Shown piece after piece: positions 33,442 to 43,999 of a DNA stretch of 64,000 nt. Each line of letters opens with the position of its first letter. The first letter of the stretch is position 1. Below the pieces are notes generated by a model. That model saw nothing but the letters and a program-made list of their open reading frames with translations. It had not been told where the DNA came from and did no database searches. Source of the stretch: Linnemannia schmuckeri (taxonomy: Eukaryota > Mortierellomycota > Mortierellomycetes > Mortierellales > Mortierellaceae); NCBI GenBank assembly GCA_029449235.1, contig JANATG010000004.1, forward strand, positions 1,178,001 through 1,242,000, in the 5' to 3' direction. The position numbers and the translations under genes are program-made.

Positions 33442-35265
33442 ATGAGCGTCCCTTCCACCAACAACTTTGACGAAGAGGACGACGACGACGAGAGCCCTTT
33501 TACTATCACTCGCACAACAACCGGTACGGAAAACGACGATAACAACAAACACGAGGAAGAACAAAGAGCTACGCCATCCGCCCCTGTCACTCGTCGATCA
33601 AAAAAGTAAGGGCCCAAACTGAAATTGCCTCCCGCAGCCGACTTTGAGGAGCATGTTATGCCTTACTCCAGGAAGCCACACACAGCACAAGCAACAATCC
33701 CACCACATCTTCAATTCGGCGAACCTCTACCACCCTATTCTCTTTTCTCTCTCTTCTTCTCGGACTCAGCATTTGAGGATATTGCCCTGAACACCAATGC
33801 CTATGCAACAATAAAGGATGCAGGGAAATCTGGATCCCGCGTTTGGACCCCAGTAACAAAGCACGAGCTCCGTATCTTTCTCGGTATCATCATCTATATG
33901 GGCGTGTTCGGCAAAACATCACTCGATGACTACTGGTCAACTTCCGAAAAGTACCCTCAACACTCCATCAGCAAGTACATGAGTCTCTATCGTTTCCAAC
34001 AGATCAAACGTTATCTCCATGTGTCGCCCCTCAACGATGACCACCTTGACTGGCACACCAAATTGCGTCCCCTCTCCTCCAAGCTGCAGCAAGATTTTAC
34101 CCGACTCTTTCTTCCCTCCACCAATGTCTCTGTCGATGAAATGATTGTTCGATTCTCTGGGCGAAGCAAGCATACCGTCAAGATGAAGTGTAAGCCAACC
34201 CCCGAAGGATACAAGATCTTCGCCCTTTGTCAAGCCGGATACACCTATTCTTTTCTCTTCTACTCCCCCTTCGACTCTATCATCGGTGTGACTAAACTTC
34301 CCAACATGAGCATCACTTCCTCTGCCGTTGCCCACCTGGCTAAAACGCTTCCCCATTCCAAATACCGATTCAACATATACATGGATAACTATTTCTCCAA
34401 CGTCGGTCTTTTCAAGTATCTTCGCTCCCTCCAGATTGGCGCTTGTGGTACCGCCCGTGTCAGTTCAAAAGACTTTCCCAAGGCCCTAAAGGTCGACAAG
34501 ACTGACGATCACGAGTGGAACGCCCTTTCCGGTGTCGTTGTCGATAATGCTGTCCTTGTCGCCGTATGGATTGACAATGCCCCAGTCAACTTGCTCACTA
34601 CTTTCCACACTATCACAGGCGACTGCCGTGTCCCACGCACTCGATGGCGCCCTCGTATCACCAGCAGCAATGGAAAAGCCATCCGAGAGCACTTTCAAAA
34701 TGCACCCTCGGCAGCTGTCAACATCCCCAAGATCATCGACGACTACAACAACCACATGAATGGCGTCGACATCAGTGACCAGTACCGATCATACTACAGC
34801 ACCCAATTGCCAGTGCGCAGAACATGGATGCCACTCTTTTTCTGGATCTTGGATACCACGATTATCAATGCCTACCTAATCCACCAAGCACAAGGAGGAA
34901 CGCTCTCACACAAGGAGTTTCGAATCGAAGTAGCATGGGCACTCATTCACGAAGGCACCAAAGGCGCTTCCTCCCAGCAAAAACGAACTCGCCAGCACCA
35001 CGAGGATCCCACCAAAAAAAAAAAGGAATACTCCAGTCCATATGTCACTGAAAAAACCGAGTTGCCCTCATGCCGCTTTCAGCCAGGTCCCCACGTTCCC
35101 AAGAAGATTGAAGGACGACCAAAGTGCTTTCTCTGTCGATACAATGCGGTCCCGGACGGAGAGGATGTCAGAGCAACGACTGGTTGGAAATGTAAAACTT
35201 GTGACATCCCATTGTGCCTGACTGGTACACGCAATTGCTTCGAAATTTTTCATGAACTTCCATAG
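33442..35265 (+). pseudogene. piggyBac transposase with one in-frame stop
   Basis: From ATG 33442 the frame encodes an acidic N-terminus (FDEEDDDDESPF) and then meets TAA at 33607-33609 (codon 56). The same frame is open from there to 35265. All catalytic aspartates of the piggyBac RNase-H fold are present: VSVDEM (Asp 232), YMDNYFSN (Asp 315) and NGVDISDQ (Asp 443 and 446). The C-terminus has the cysteine-rich ring typical of the family (CFLCRYN, CKTCDIPLC). Translation from a downstream ATG such as 33658 would skip the stop but lose the N-terminal region. The stop is the only obvious lesion, so the copy is young. No intron can remove the stop: the best candidate (33606-33637) is 32 nt long and shifts the frame. 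Confidence 0.85.
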
Positions 35266-35458
35266 CTTCCCTCTCCTTTTCCCTTGAGGAGACCCCCCCA
35301 CCATAAAAAAACGCAAGATATAATTGAATGTGAAGAAATAATAAAAAAAAGAACTGGAGCCCCATGGCTTGTGTGTAAAGAATGGGACTCGAACTAAGTA
35401 ACCTCTTTTTTTGTAAGTTATCATATGGGAGTGCATGAGCCCAGCACACAAAAATTTT

Positions 35459-35500
35459 CGACACAATATTGTGTCGAAAAAAATACAGGGGAAGGGATAA
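35459..35500 (-). repeat. Right terminal inverted repeat of the piggyBac element
   Basis: The palindromic core CGACACAATATTGTGTCG (35459-35476) and the outer part ending GGGATAA at 35500 mirror the left end. Confidence 0.75.
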
Positions 35501-35613
35501 GAGACAGTTGTTTTATCATCTTTTAATGGCTTGTTTGTTGGATCTGTATGTGTGGTTGTAGTGGTGGTGTGAGTCCTTGAGTGCTGCGAGTTCAACAATA
35601 AAGTCGCTCCGTC

Positions 35614-36249
35614 CTACTCCATGTTGACATCATCATCTCCAAAACCGCCTTCGCCACCCTGGTTGATGAGGGTGTTTGCCTGTTGGAGGACGATTTGATC
35701 CCGGTCGGTGTTGGACTCTTGGAGCCAGAAGAAGAGCTTTTGTGAGGATGATTTGAACTTGAGGACGAGGACACGTCCTGTTGTGCACTCGTCGACTTTC
35801 AGCAATTCTGCGTCTCCTGGGAACAAGATCAGATCCTATTTTTTGGTGTGGAACGAATGAACGAAAGAAAGGAGGTGTGTCAGGTTAGGATGATGTCGAA
35901 ATCCAAGCGATCGACAATAGGGGAGCGCTTCCTGTTTTCTTTGAGGATGTGAGTGCGCGAGATGGGTTTCCACATACATCCTCAACTGAGTTTGTTATCC
36001 TATTCTTCCAGAAAAAATGAAGCAAACCGTCCTCTTCTTCCATATAGACCAACCTAGTGAAAGAAAGTGATGGCTAAAAGTAAGTGAGTGTTGCCTTCAA
36101 AATCTTCAAAATGGTCCCCACATGACCATGGGGCAGGGTGCATGCAAGTAGGAGGCATACCCTTTGGTGGCATCTGGCTTAACTGTGTTGGTGGTTCCGT
36201 CCCTGAAGCATCGTCCTGCCTTGAACTGAAGAAGAATCTTGGATGCCAT
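35614..36249 (-). CDS. RPN13: Proteasomal ubiquitin receptor RPN13 (Pru domain only)
   Basis: Three exons (36249-36161, 36053-35978 and 35835-35614) give 128 residues. The whole protein is a Pru (PH-like receptor for ubiquitin) fold: LLQFKAGRC near the start, KGLVYMEEEDGLLHFFWKNR in the middle, then DLILFPGDAE, VLKFKSSSQKLFFWLQES and an acidic end. RPN13 docks on Rpn2 in the 19S regulatory particle and binds ubiquitin. The DEUBAD domain that recruits UCH37 in animals is absent, as in budding yeast. The gene converges on the piggyBac element, and its upstream region holds a CRE-type palindrome about 200 bp before the start. Confidence 0.9.
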
Positions 36250-37552
36250 TATGTGTTGTGTTGTGTGTCTGCGCCTTTGTGTGTTGATACCCTTGCTGTT
36301 CTTAATGTGTAGTCCTTGTTGGTTTGTTGGGTTAATAGGTCGTCGGAGGGTGTTCGGTTTGTTGAAGAAAGAGATACAAGGTAGCAAGTTGGGCGAGATA
36401 TTTGTCAGTAGAACGCGTATTGCTTTAGGAAACGCCCATAAGCGACCAGGTGACGTCACCCGGATTTTAAAAAAAAAATCGATCGCGCGGTGGGAACACG
36501 ACCGTTAATCATGCTGGAGTGATACAGAGGCACTTTGTGTACCTGGCATCCTAGAACCTGGGACCTGCGAGGGCCTATTAAGTATTGCATACACTTTGCT
36601 GATGAGTCATCGTTGAAGAAGGATAGAATACTGTAGAAGGTGCAAAGAGCAGCTTGCTTTCAGGCCTCCGCTGTGAAGTCCGTCTTCCTGTTTTTTGTTA
36701 CTCTGTCTGTTTGCATTGTCAGACTGTCTGTTGCCATTATCACACTAACAGCCATCCTATTCGGTCATCGCCCTTCTGTTGCTACCTCCTATTTTTAAAT
36801 GGCCGTTCAATTTTTCTTTTTTTTCCTTCTTTCCTTCTTCTGTGTCTTCTCCTTCTCTTTCTCAGTCCCCATCACCATCCGATCCTTTTTTGTTGTTCTG
36901 GTCGGATCCATACCTCTCCCACACTCATCGCCCTTTCTCCTCCCATCTTCTCCCTCTATATCACCCTCTTCGCTCCTTTGCTCCCTTATTCCTTGCTCCT
37001 CCTTCGTGTATCAACACGTATCTCCAACAGACAGCCCACCTCCAGTCCGAGGTAGTGATCCTTGAGTGCAACAAATACACTCGCTCTGCCCCCTTCCTTT
37101 AGGTGCACAGGACACACACAAACACCTCACCCACTCACAGGAACAAGGCAGAAAGGACACAGACAAAAAGAAAAAAAAAGGACCAACGTTTCTCTCTCTC
37201 TCTCCCTCTCTCTCCTTCTCGTCTCGTCACTTTCGTCGTTCTCACTTCGGACACTCAACCCTGGGCGTGAGAAGTCTTTTTCTTCTCCCCTTCACTTGTT
37301 CATTGTTTTCTTTTTTTCTTCTCTCTACTCTTTCTTCCCTTCGTCTTTTTCTTCTCCTTGCCTCCTTTGAATCCCCCTCGTCCTTGTCTTTACTCTCTTT
37401 ATTGCTCCTTTCTTTTTCTTGGCCTCTCCTTCACCGCCAACTTACCGACACTTCGAAGCACTCGAGTTTTCAGTGCTTAACCTCCTTTGGCAATAACTGT
37501 TTCTAGTCATCTGGACTTGCCATCAAAAGGGGAGAACCCAGCTATCACGATC
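36250..37552. promoter_or_regulatory. Divergent region between RPN13 and Pumilio with long pyrimidine tract
   Basis: Apart from the CRE palindrome, the right part (about 36780-37480) is strongly C/T-rich on the + strand. It probably includes the promoter and a long 5'UTR of the Pumilio gene. Open frames in the tract are low-complexity by-products. Confidence 0.55.
36449..36460. promoter_or_regulatory. Perfect CRE-type palindrome GGTGACGTCACC
   Basis: This is a 12-bp perfect palindrome around TGACGTCA, 200 bp upstream of the RPN13 start codon and inside the region shared with the Pumilio gene. It matches the full-site consensus for CREB/ATF-type bZIP dimers. Factor and function are inferred. 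Confidence 0.5.
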
Positions 37553-39333
37553 ATGGATGATCACTTCTACAGCGCACCCATAGGCTCAGCAACTGCCAAC
37601 GGCTCAGGCAGGGGTGGCGCCAACAACGTCGACATCTACCAACCAGCCATCACCAACAACCAGCATGGACAGGTAATAATGCAGCGCACACAACCAAAAC
37701 AAATATTTTCCAGTTCCTGTCATAACACTCCATTTATGATTCCGAATGATGACCTGACATCCCCTCTTTTTCAACCAATCGATCAATAGCAGCTGGCCAG
37801 TCTGCTGCGAGGCAAGTTCGGAGACTTTGATGGCTTCAACTACAGTATTGGTCTGGATATCTCGCGTTCCAGCTCTGCGCCTCCGAACCAGCACCACCAG
37901 GCCAACTCGTCTCGATTCAGTAACTTTGGTCCAGGATACGACTCGCCCTTGTCGCCCGCAGATCTGGCCCGCTCAGAGTCCACAGACTACCTCAGTGCCA
38001 ACAACAATGGCAATAACAGCAGCAGCAGCAGTACGGGCAACAACCACGGCGCAGCTTTTATGACGTCGTCACGCCAGGATCCTCGTTCTGCACTGCAGCA
38101 GTCCCAGTCTTCGTCGTCAGTCTACTCACCTGGGCCATCGTGGCAATTGTGGTCATCGACCACCTCTATCGCAGGACAAGCAGGCGGATCAGACGATACA
38201 GGAAAGAACTCGAGCACTACTGCGGCTGGTAAGAGTCAACTTCACTGTTTCTGTTTTTCATTTTTGCGCCTCAGTATTGCGATTGAGGAGGGCAATTGAA
38301 GGGACAAAGCATCATGTCCTCTCCTCTGCCTTGCCTCCTCCTTGTGGCCAGTTTCTGCATGGTTAAGAGTTTATTACAAGGGAAACAACCGAAGGACCGT
38401 GCCCTCTCTCCCCTTTGTCATTTCCTATGCTCGTCGGGGACTTCACCTCGTGGGCAATAATAATGCCTGGACTAATCAAGTTCTCTTTGTCATTCATCCC
38501 ATATAGGGTCGACGGATTACTTGGGTTCAATGACATCAACAGCCGACCCCGCCTTTCTTTGGCGCCAGGAGATGCAGTCGCCAGAAATATCCAGGTCGGA
38601 GACCCAATCGCCCAGACTTGCTCATCTCAAAGGACTTGGTGGCGAAAGCAGCAGCAACAACAACAGCGGAGCCAACCTGCAGCGGAGCACTTCTTCCATG
38701 CCTGCCTCGCCCATGTTTGGAGGCCATTCTGATCATCTTAGCCATATTTGGGCTCCTTCGGTCTCCTCACCATCGCAAGACTTTCCTCGGTCACCATCTC
38801 CTCTTTTCAACCTGCCATCGCATTCACAGCCACACCAAGCCCACAGCAGCCCTCTCTATCAATCGCTAACGCCCAGCCAAAACATTCGTTCACCCTTGTC
38901 GACCCCCTCAACTCTTCGCCATGACATTTCGGAGTCTCTTGGCATGGATGAACCTCTGCGTTCAGCCCCTGTAGGCTCGCAAAACGATTTGGACTATGGA
39001 TTGGTGTCGGATGACATGGACGACAGGTCTTCTCAGCTGAAATCTGTCCTTAACGCTGCGCTCGATGCTGGGGAGGACGAAAGAATTCCCACCGCGGTCA
39101 ATGCCCGCTCGCCCTTGTTCCAAACCAAATTTGCGCCTCCTCAAAGATCCTCGTCCACACCACCCATGCCTGGATCAGGTTTTCCACATAGTCGGAATCC
39201 CCCAGGATTTTCTGCCGACAGTGGATTTGATGCAGCCCAGACAGATCTGGACTTTGGCATGCGTCACTTGCAGCTTGGAAATTCTGTACGTGGGCCTTTT
39301 TTTTTTACTTTTGATGCTTTCTATGTACCTCTG

Positions 39334-39373
<40 letters not shown>

Positions 39374-41979
39374 TTTGTTTTTAGATACTCATTTTCTAAT
39401 GCTCTCATTTTTTACGCCCACCCACTTTTGATAGGATGACGACTTGGCACTTCAACAAGCAAATTTGAGGAGACAACAGTTCCACCTAAACCAACAGCAG
39501 CTGAAATTGCAGCAGATTCAGCTTCAGCAACAACGTCAGCAACAGCAACAGTTTCAGCAGTTGCATCACCCACTCCATGGATCTCATACGCCTATTACAG
39601 CCTACTCTCCCTACTTTGACAGTCAGAATGTGCTCAAGGATCCTCGCATGATGAACCCTCAGTTCGGATACGACTATTTGCCTGGATCAGGTTTGCAAGA
39701 CCCTTCTTCCAATCGAGATCTTCTCACTGCTTCCCAAAAAGGTATTTTTCCACGCCTCGAATATGAAAGGGCAGCAAGCTCATTAATTTTCATCACAATG
39801 ACCTACTCACATATTTGTCCCTTCGACCATCCTTAGATCTTCATTCAATGCTTGCAGGACACGACGAGGCGTCTTTGGGATTTCGGGCCAATGACTTGGC
39901 GTATGACCCACGCAGGATGCATCATCCAGCTCCAAGCTTGTCGCCCGAGTACCGCAAGGCTGCATTATTGCAATTGCATCAACAACAACAGCAGCAACAT
40001 GGCTTCTACTCGCCCAACGGAGGTTCTATGGACTCACTGGGATCACCCTCTGCCATGGATTATGCAGGGAACGGTCTGAGAGCATCAGAGATGAATCATG
40101 CTGATGCACGTGCCACCGCAGCTGCAAGAGCCATCCATGCTGCCGCTGAGAAAAAGCTCCGTCTTCAGTCACAGCAGATCCTTATGCAGCAACAGCAGCT
40201 TATGTTGATGAGACAGCAGCAGCAGCAGCAATTGCAGCAGCAACACCAGCACCAGCACCAGCATCAACACCAACAACAACAGCATCAACACGCTCAGCAG
40301 CCTCATTCACACGGCCACAAACAGACGAGAACACGCTCGAAAAACAACAACAACAACCACAACCAGCACTCCCAGGTGTCCTCGCCCAAGCATCATCATG
40401 TCTCGCAGCACAAGAATGGAGGCGATCATGCCAAGTCTGGTGCCGACTCCGATCACAACAATGGCGGGCCTGGTGTGTCGTCCAGGGGTCACCAGGGCGA
40501 CGATGTCAAGGACAACGAGAACGACCCCGGTCATGGTCTCCGCAGCCCTTTGCTTGAAGAGTTCAGAAGCAACAAGAGCAACAAAAAATACGAACTCAAG
40601 GTAATGCTAGTTATTGAATGAACTTTTGAAAGGCACACTGATACTCGGTTGAAAGAATCGTGCCACTGACTTGACCTTTTTTAATTACTATTAGGACATT
40701 GCGGGAAGCGTGGTTGAGTTCAGTGGCGACCAACATGGATCTCGATTCATTCAGCAAAAGCTCGAGACAGCTACAGAGGAGGAGAAGGCTATGGTCTTTG
40801 ACGAGATTCTTCCCCATGCTCTGCAGTTGATGACCGATGTCTTTGGCAACTATGTGATCCAAAAGTTCTTTGAGCATGGTGCCCAGGAGCACAAGAGCGT
40901 GCTCGCCAAGCAGATGGATGGGCATGTCCTTTCTTTGGCTCTCCAGATGTATGGATGCCGTGTTGTTCAGAAGGGTCTCGAGCATGTGTTGAGCGACCAA
41001 CAGGCGGTTTTGGTCAAGGAGTTGGAGGGCCATGTCTTGAAGTGCGTCAAGGACCAGAACGGAAACCATGTCATTCAAAAGGCCATCGAGTGTGTTCCTG
41101 CCGAGCACATCCAGTTCATCATGAACGCCTTTACCGGACAGGTCTACACTCTGGCCACTCACCCCTATGGATGCCGCGTCATTCAGCGCATGTTTGAACA
41201 CTGTGTTGATACCAAGACTGTAAGTCACAAAAATTTTCCTTTCAATAATTATTTTATGGCCTGACAGTGAAGAACAGTCGCTTATCGTGTTTCCTTTCTT
41301 TCTATTCAACTAGCCTTTGATGGATGAGCTTCACAGGTACATCCCCAACTTAGTTCAGGACCAGTACGGCAATTATGTGATCCAGCACATCCTCGAACGC
41401 GGAAACCCTACAGAAAAGTCGCTCGTTGTATCCAAGGTCATGGGCCAGGTCCTCCAACTGAGCAAACACAAGTTTGCCAGCAACGTGGTCGAGAAGTGTG
41501 TTGCCTACGGATCGCCTTCAGATCGCCAAAAGCTGATTGAGGAAGTCATTACCACCAAGCCTGACGGAACCTCTCCTCTAGTACTGATGATGAAGGACCA
41601 GTTTGCCAACTATGTCGTCCAAAAGATGCTGGATGTTGTTGACGGCGAGCAACGCGATATCCTTGTGGCTAAGATCAAGCCTCACCTCCAGTCCTTGAAG
41701 AAATATACCTATGGCAAGCATCTCATCACAAGTAAGTTTTCGCACATCAATTTGGATACGTGCATGGAAATAGCAGTTTGTCATTGAACTACGCATACTC
41801 ATCGCCTCCTGACGCTTGTTGTTCAATTGCGTTTATTAGAGGTGGAGAAGCTAATGGCACTTCAGGAGCCTCGGTCCGCTTTGGACGGGTTTATCGCATC
41901 ACCAGCATTGTCGATCCGTACCTTGACCCCCACGCCCAACTCGCCCATTGTGGCAAACGCCTCGGCGACGCCAGCTTAA
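37553..41979 (+). CDS. Pumilio/PUF-family RNA-binding protein
   Basis: The exons are 37553-37672, 37790-38228, 38507-39285, 39435-39741, 39837-40600, 40695-41219, 41314-41731 and 41840-41979, giving 1,163 residues. The N-terminal ~790 residues are low-complexity, with long Gln and His-Gln runs. The Pumilio homology domain begins at SPLLEEF in exon 5 and has eight repeats. Their RNA-contact residues read, in order: SRFIQQ, NYVIQK, CRVVQK, NHVIQK, CRVIQR, NYVIQH, SNVVEK, NYVVQK. This is the classical Pumilio code, expected to bind UGUANAUA in 3'UTRs and to repress or destabilise mRNAs in the cytoplasm. Two such sites lie downstream of its own stop codon. A T36 run sits in the third intron. Confidence 0.93.
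39335..39370 (+). repeat. T36 homopolymer in a Pumilio intron
   Basis: An uninterrupted run of 36 T lies in the intron between 39285 and 39435, upstream of the TTTTGATAG acceptor. It may serve as an extended polypyrimidine tract, and its length is likely unstable. Confidence 0.9.
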
Positions 41980-43999
41980 CCTTTCGAAGACGACAAACCA
42001 TCGTACATATAATCAGGATCTTCGATATTTATCTTTTTTTTCCTTTACGGATGTCAGGTTGGGTCAGAATTCAGGATCGAGGCCATGTTGGGTGGATAGA
42101 TGTAGAGTTCCAATCAACAACCTGACGTAGGATTTAACAACTCAACAACACAAAAAAAAGTACAAAATCATCAACAACAAAAAATTCAGTAACCGGATCC
42201 ATCGCCGACAGCAAAAGAGACAGCAACACAGCAGCACCGACAACACCTGCAACCTCCATAGGAAACTCGGGCATGAGGGTTCATTCCCACTCGCGCCTTG
42301 ACTTTACCTATCAGCATACAAACACTCCATACACAAACCCTCCCACATTTACACTCAAACACACAAAAGGATCGCGGGATCACCATCTCGCTTGTACATA
42401 GTTCATTGTACATATTTTGTATAGGACTTTTCCTCCCCATTCTTAGTTTTTACTTTTCCTCGTTTTTCTCTTTGCCTCTCCTTCAATTTCACACATCTTT
42501 GAGTCTCAGGGAAGGTAACGGCATCACTTTTTCGATGCCTCGCTTTTCTTTGTCAATCGAATAGAGTGGAGGAACAAAAACACAATAAATGCCTGTTCAT
42601 AGATCTTTCAAATTAGTACTTAATTATGGACGACGGAGGAATTGGCAAGAGTGGCGGGGAAAATCACTGCCTCCATGGCCTTTTTCCATGGACAGTCACC
42701 ACATGATGATTACGATGCACAGATCATGTAACTACTGAATAAGTTTTTGGACAAACTGCTATTCGTGATCTCTTTTTCTTCTCTATCAACTCACTTATAA
42801 ACATAGCTCAGGACTCTTCAATGACTAACGACCCATCATGTCAGCCCAGCGACGCACACCCGAGCTCCCCGAGATCTTGAATTGGATTGGCTAGTTCTTC
42901 GTATTACTGTGGGAAGAAGATCTAAACAGGCCAGAGCAGTGCAACCGCGCCAACACCATCGCTTGCCGGTTCCACTCATCCACCATTCACTCGTGTCTTC
43001 TGGTCAACTGATTCTGGTACAAGTCTCTTCTCCCGACCCTCTGATACATCTACGTATCCCGCCTCGCGTGCCTGTCTTACAAGTACTTATCTACAAAGAG
43101 CATCACAGCCGGATCTCCAACTACCTGAGAAGAACCTGACCACTCTCTTGCTCCAACCTAGTCCAGTTGACGATTTCTCCTCAGCGTTCCAGAAATCTCT
43201 GAGAGGGCTTCCCAATGAACACCCAGCGGCAGCTTGTGCAGAGGACGGTGGTAGTGCACCTGTTCTTGCTCCGGGAGACTTTCTGAAGTTGGAGTTTTGA
43301 GGCTTGGAGGTTGGGTTTGATCTGGTGGTAGGCTCGCCGATTCGCTGAGATGCATTGCAAGGTTTCTACGGACCTTGGAGATCTGCAGGGTCATGAACGT
43401 CGACCACCGGTGGCCACGCGCTCAACCTTCACAAGCTCCGGGGTGAGGGACAGCGAATGCTATTGATTCGAGCGGTGGTTTAGGCGCGGGCGTTGATGCA
43501 AGAGGAGTGTTGCGTTTACCGAGCCTTGTCGCACTTCGGCTGACGCATGGACCTCCCAACTTCCCTTGGCTGATTGTTGTCTGAATGGCGAGGCGGGTAG
43601 GATGTTGAGAAAGGTTGTTGATGAGAAAGAGTAGAAGCAACTGAGAGTCGAGATGGGTTGTAAAGGAAAAGCAAGACTGAAGATGGAAAGGAAGGAGATA
43701 AATATTGTTGGCGTGGAGTGGAGGTGTGTAGACGAAGCCGGTTTTGTGAGAAAATCTAAAAATGGTGGCGTTCAGGGTACGAGCCTCTGTACCTGGAGTG
43801 ATCAACTTTAATCAATTCTACCAAGCAAGTCGCAGTGGCTTAGCGATATTTACACCCACAAAAAAAAAAAGTTGAGCAGTAAAGCCAAAGCCAGTCTCTT
43901 TTTTTTTTTTTTTTCTTTTTTTCTCTCTCAGCAGTCGAGCAGCTCTTCCAGCTCCACCTACCTTCCTCCCTTGACCTCCCCCTCCGCCACATTTCACAC
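41980..43999. other. Intergenic region after the Pumilio gene
   Basis: The first ~610 bp are probably the Pumilio 3'UTR. The rest (about 42600-43900) has no convincing gene. A short open stretch after ATG 42838 hits a stop after 18 codons and could be the debris of a decayed gene. A T17 run and pyrimidine-rich leader (about 43898-43935) precede the next gene. Confidence 0.45.
42393..42414 (+). promoter_or_regulatory. Two Pumilio response elements in the probable Pumilio 3'UTR
   Basis: TGTACATA occurs at 42393-42400 and again at 42407-42414. Both fit the UGUANAUA Pumilio consensus exactly and lie about 415 nt after the stop codon of the Pumilio gene, on its sense strand. An AATAAA at 42584-42589 could end this 3'UTR. 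This suggests negative self-regulation, a known habit of PUF genes, but it is untested here. Confidence 0.55.

Larger units (their letters stand above)
33182..35500 (+). mobile_element. piggyBac-family DNA transposon with decayed transposase
   Basis: Terminal sequences match in inverted orientation: TTATCCCTTCTCCTGTATT at 33182-33200 and, on the opposite strand, TTATCCCTTCCCCTGTATT ending at 35500. Each is followed by a shared palindromic core. The element is about 2.3 kb and sits between the converging CorA and RPN13 genes, its right end 114 bp from the RPN13 stop. The canonical TTAA target duplication of piggyBac is not visible at these edges, so the true ends could differ by a few bases. 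Confidence 0.75.

Noticed and set aside
33606..33637. Mini-intron removing the TAA of the piggyBac transposase
   Set aside because: GT...AG ends exist but the length is 32 nt, and removing it puts the downstream part out of frame.
35375..35450. tRNA-like stretch on the minus strand inside the right end of the piggyBac element
   Set aside because: A B-box-like AGTTCGAGTCCC is present, but I could not draw acceptor and anticodon stems; at most a decayed tRNA-like fragment.
42838..43140. Possible F-box-like gene after ATG 42838
   Set aside because: The frame stops after 18 codons and continuing it needs frame changes; too little remains to name it.
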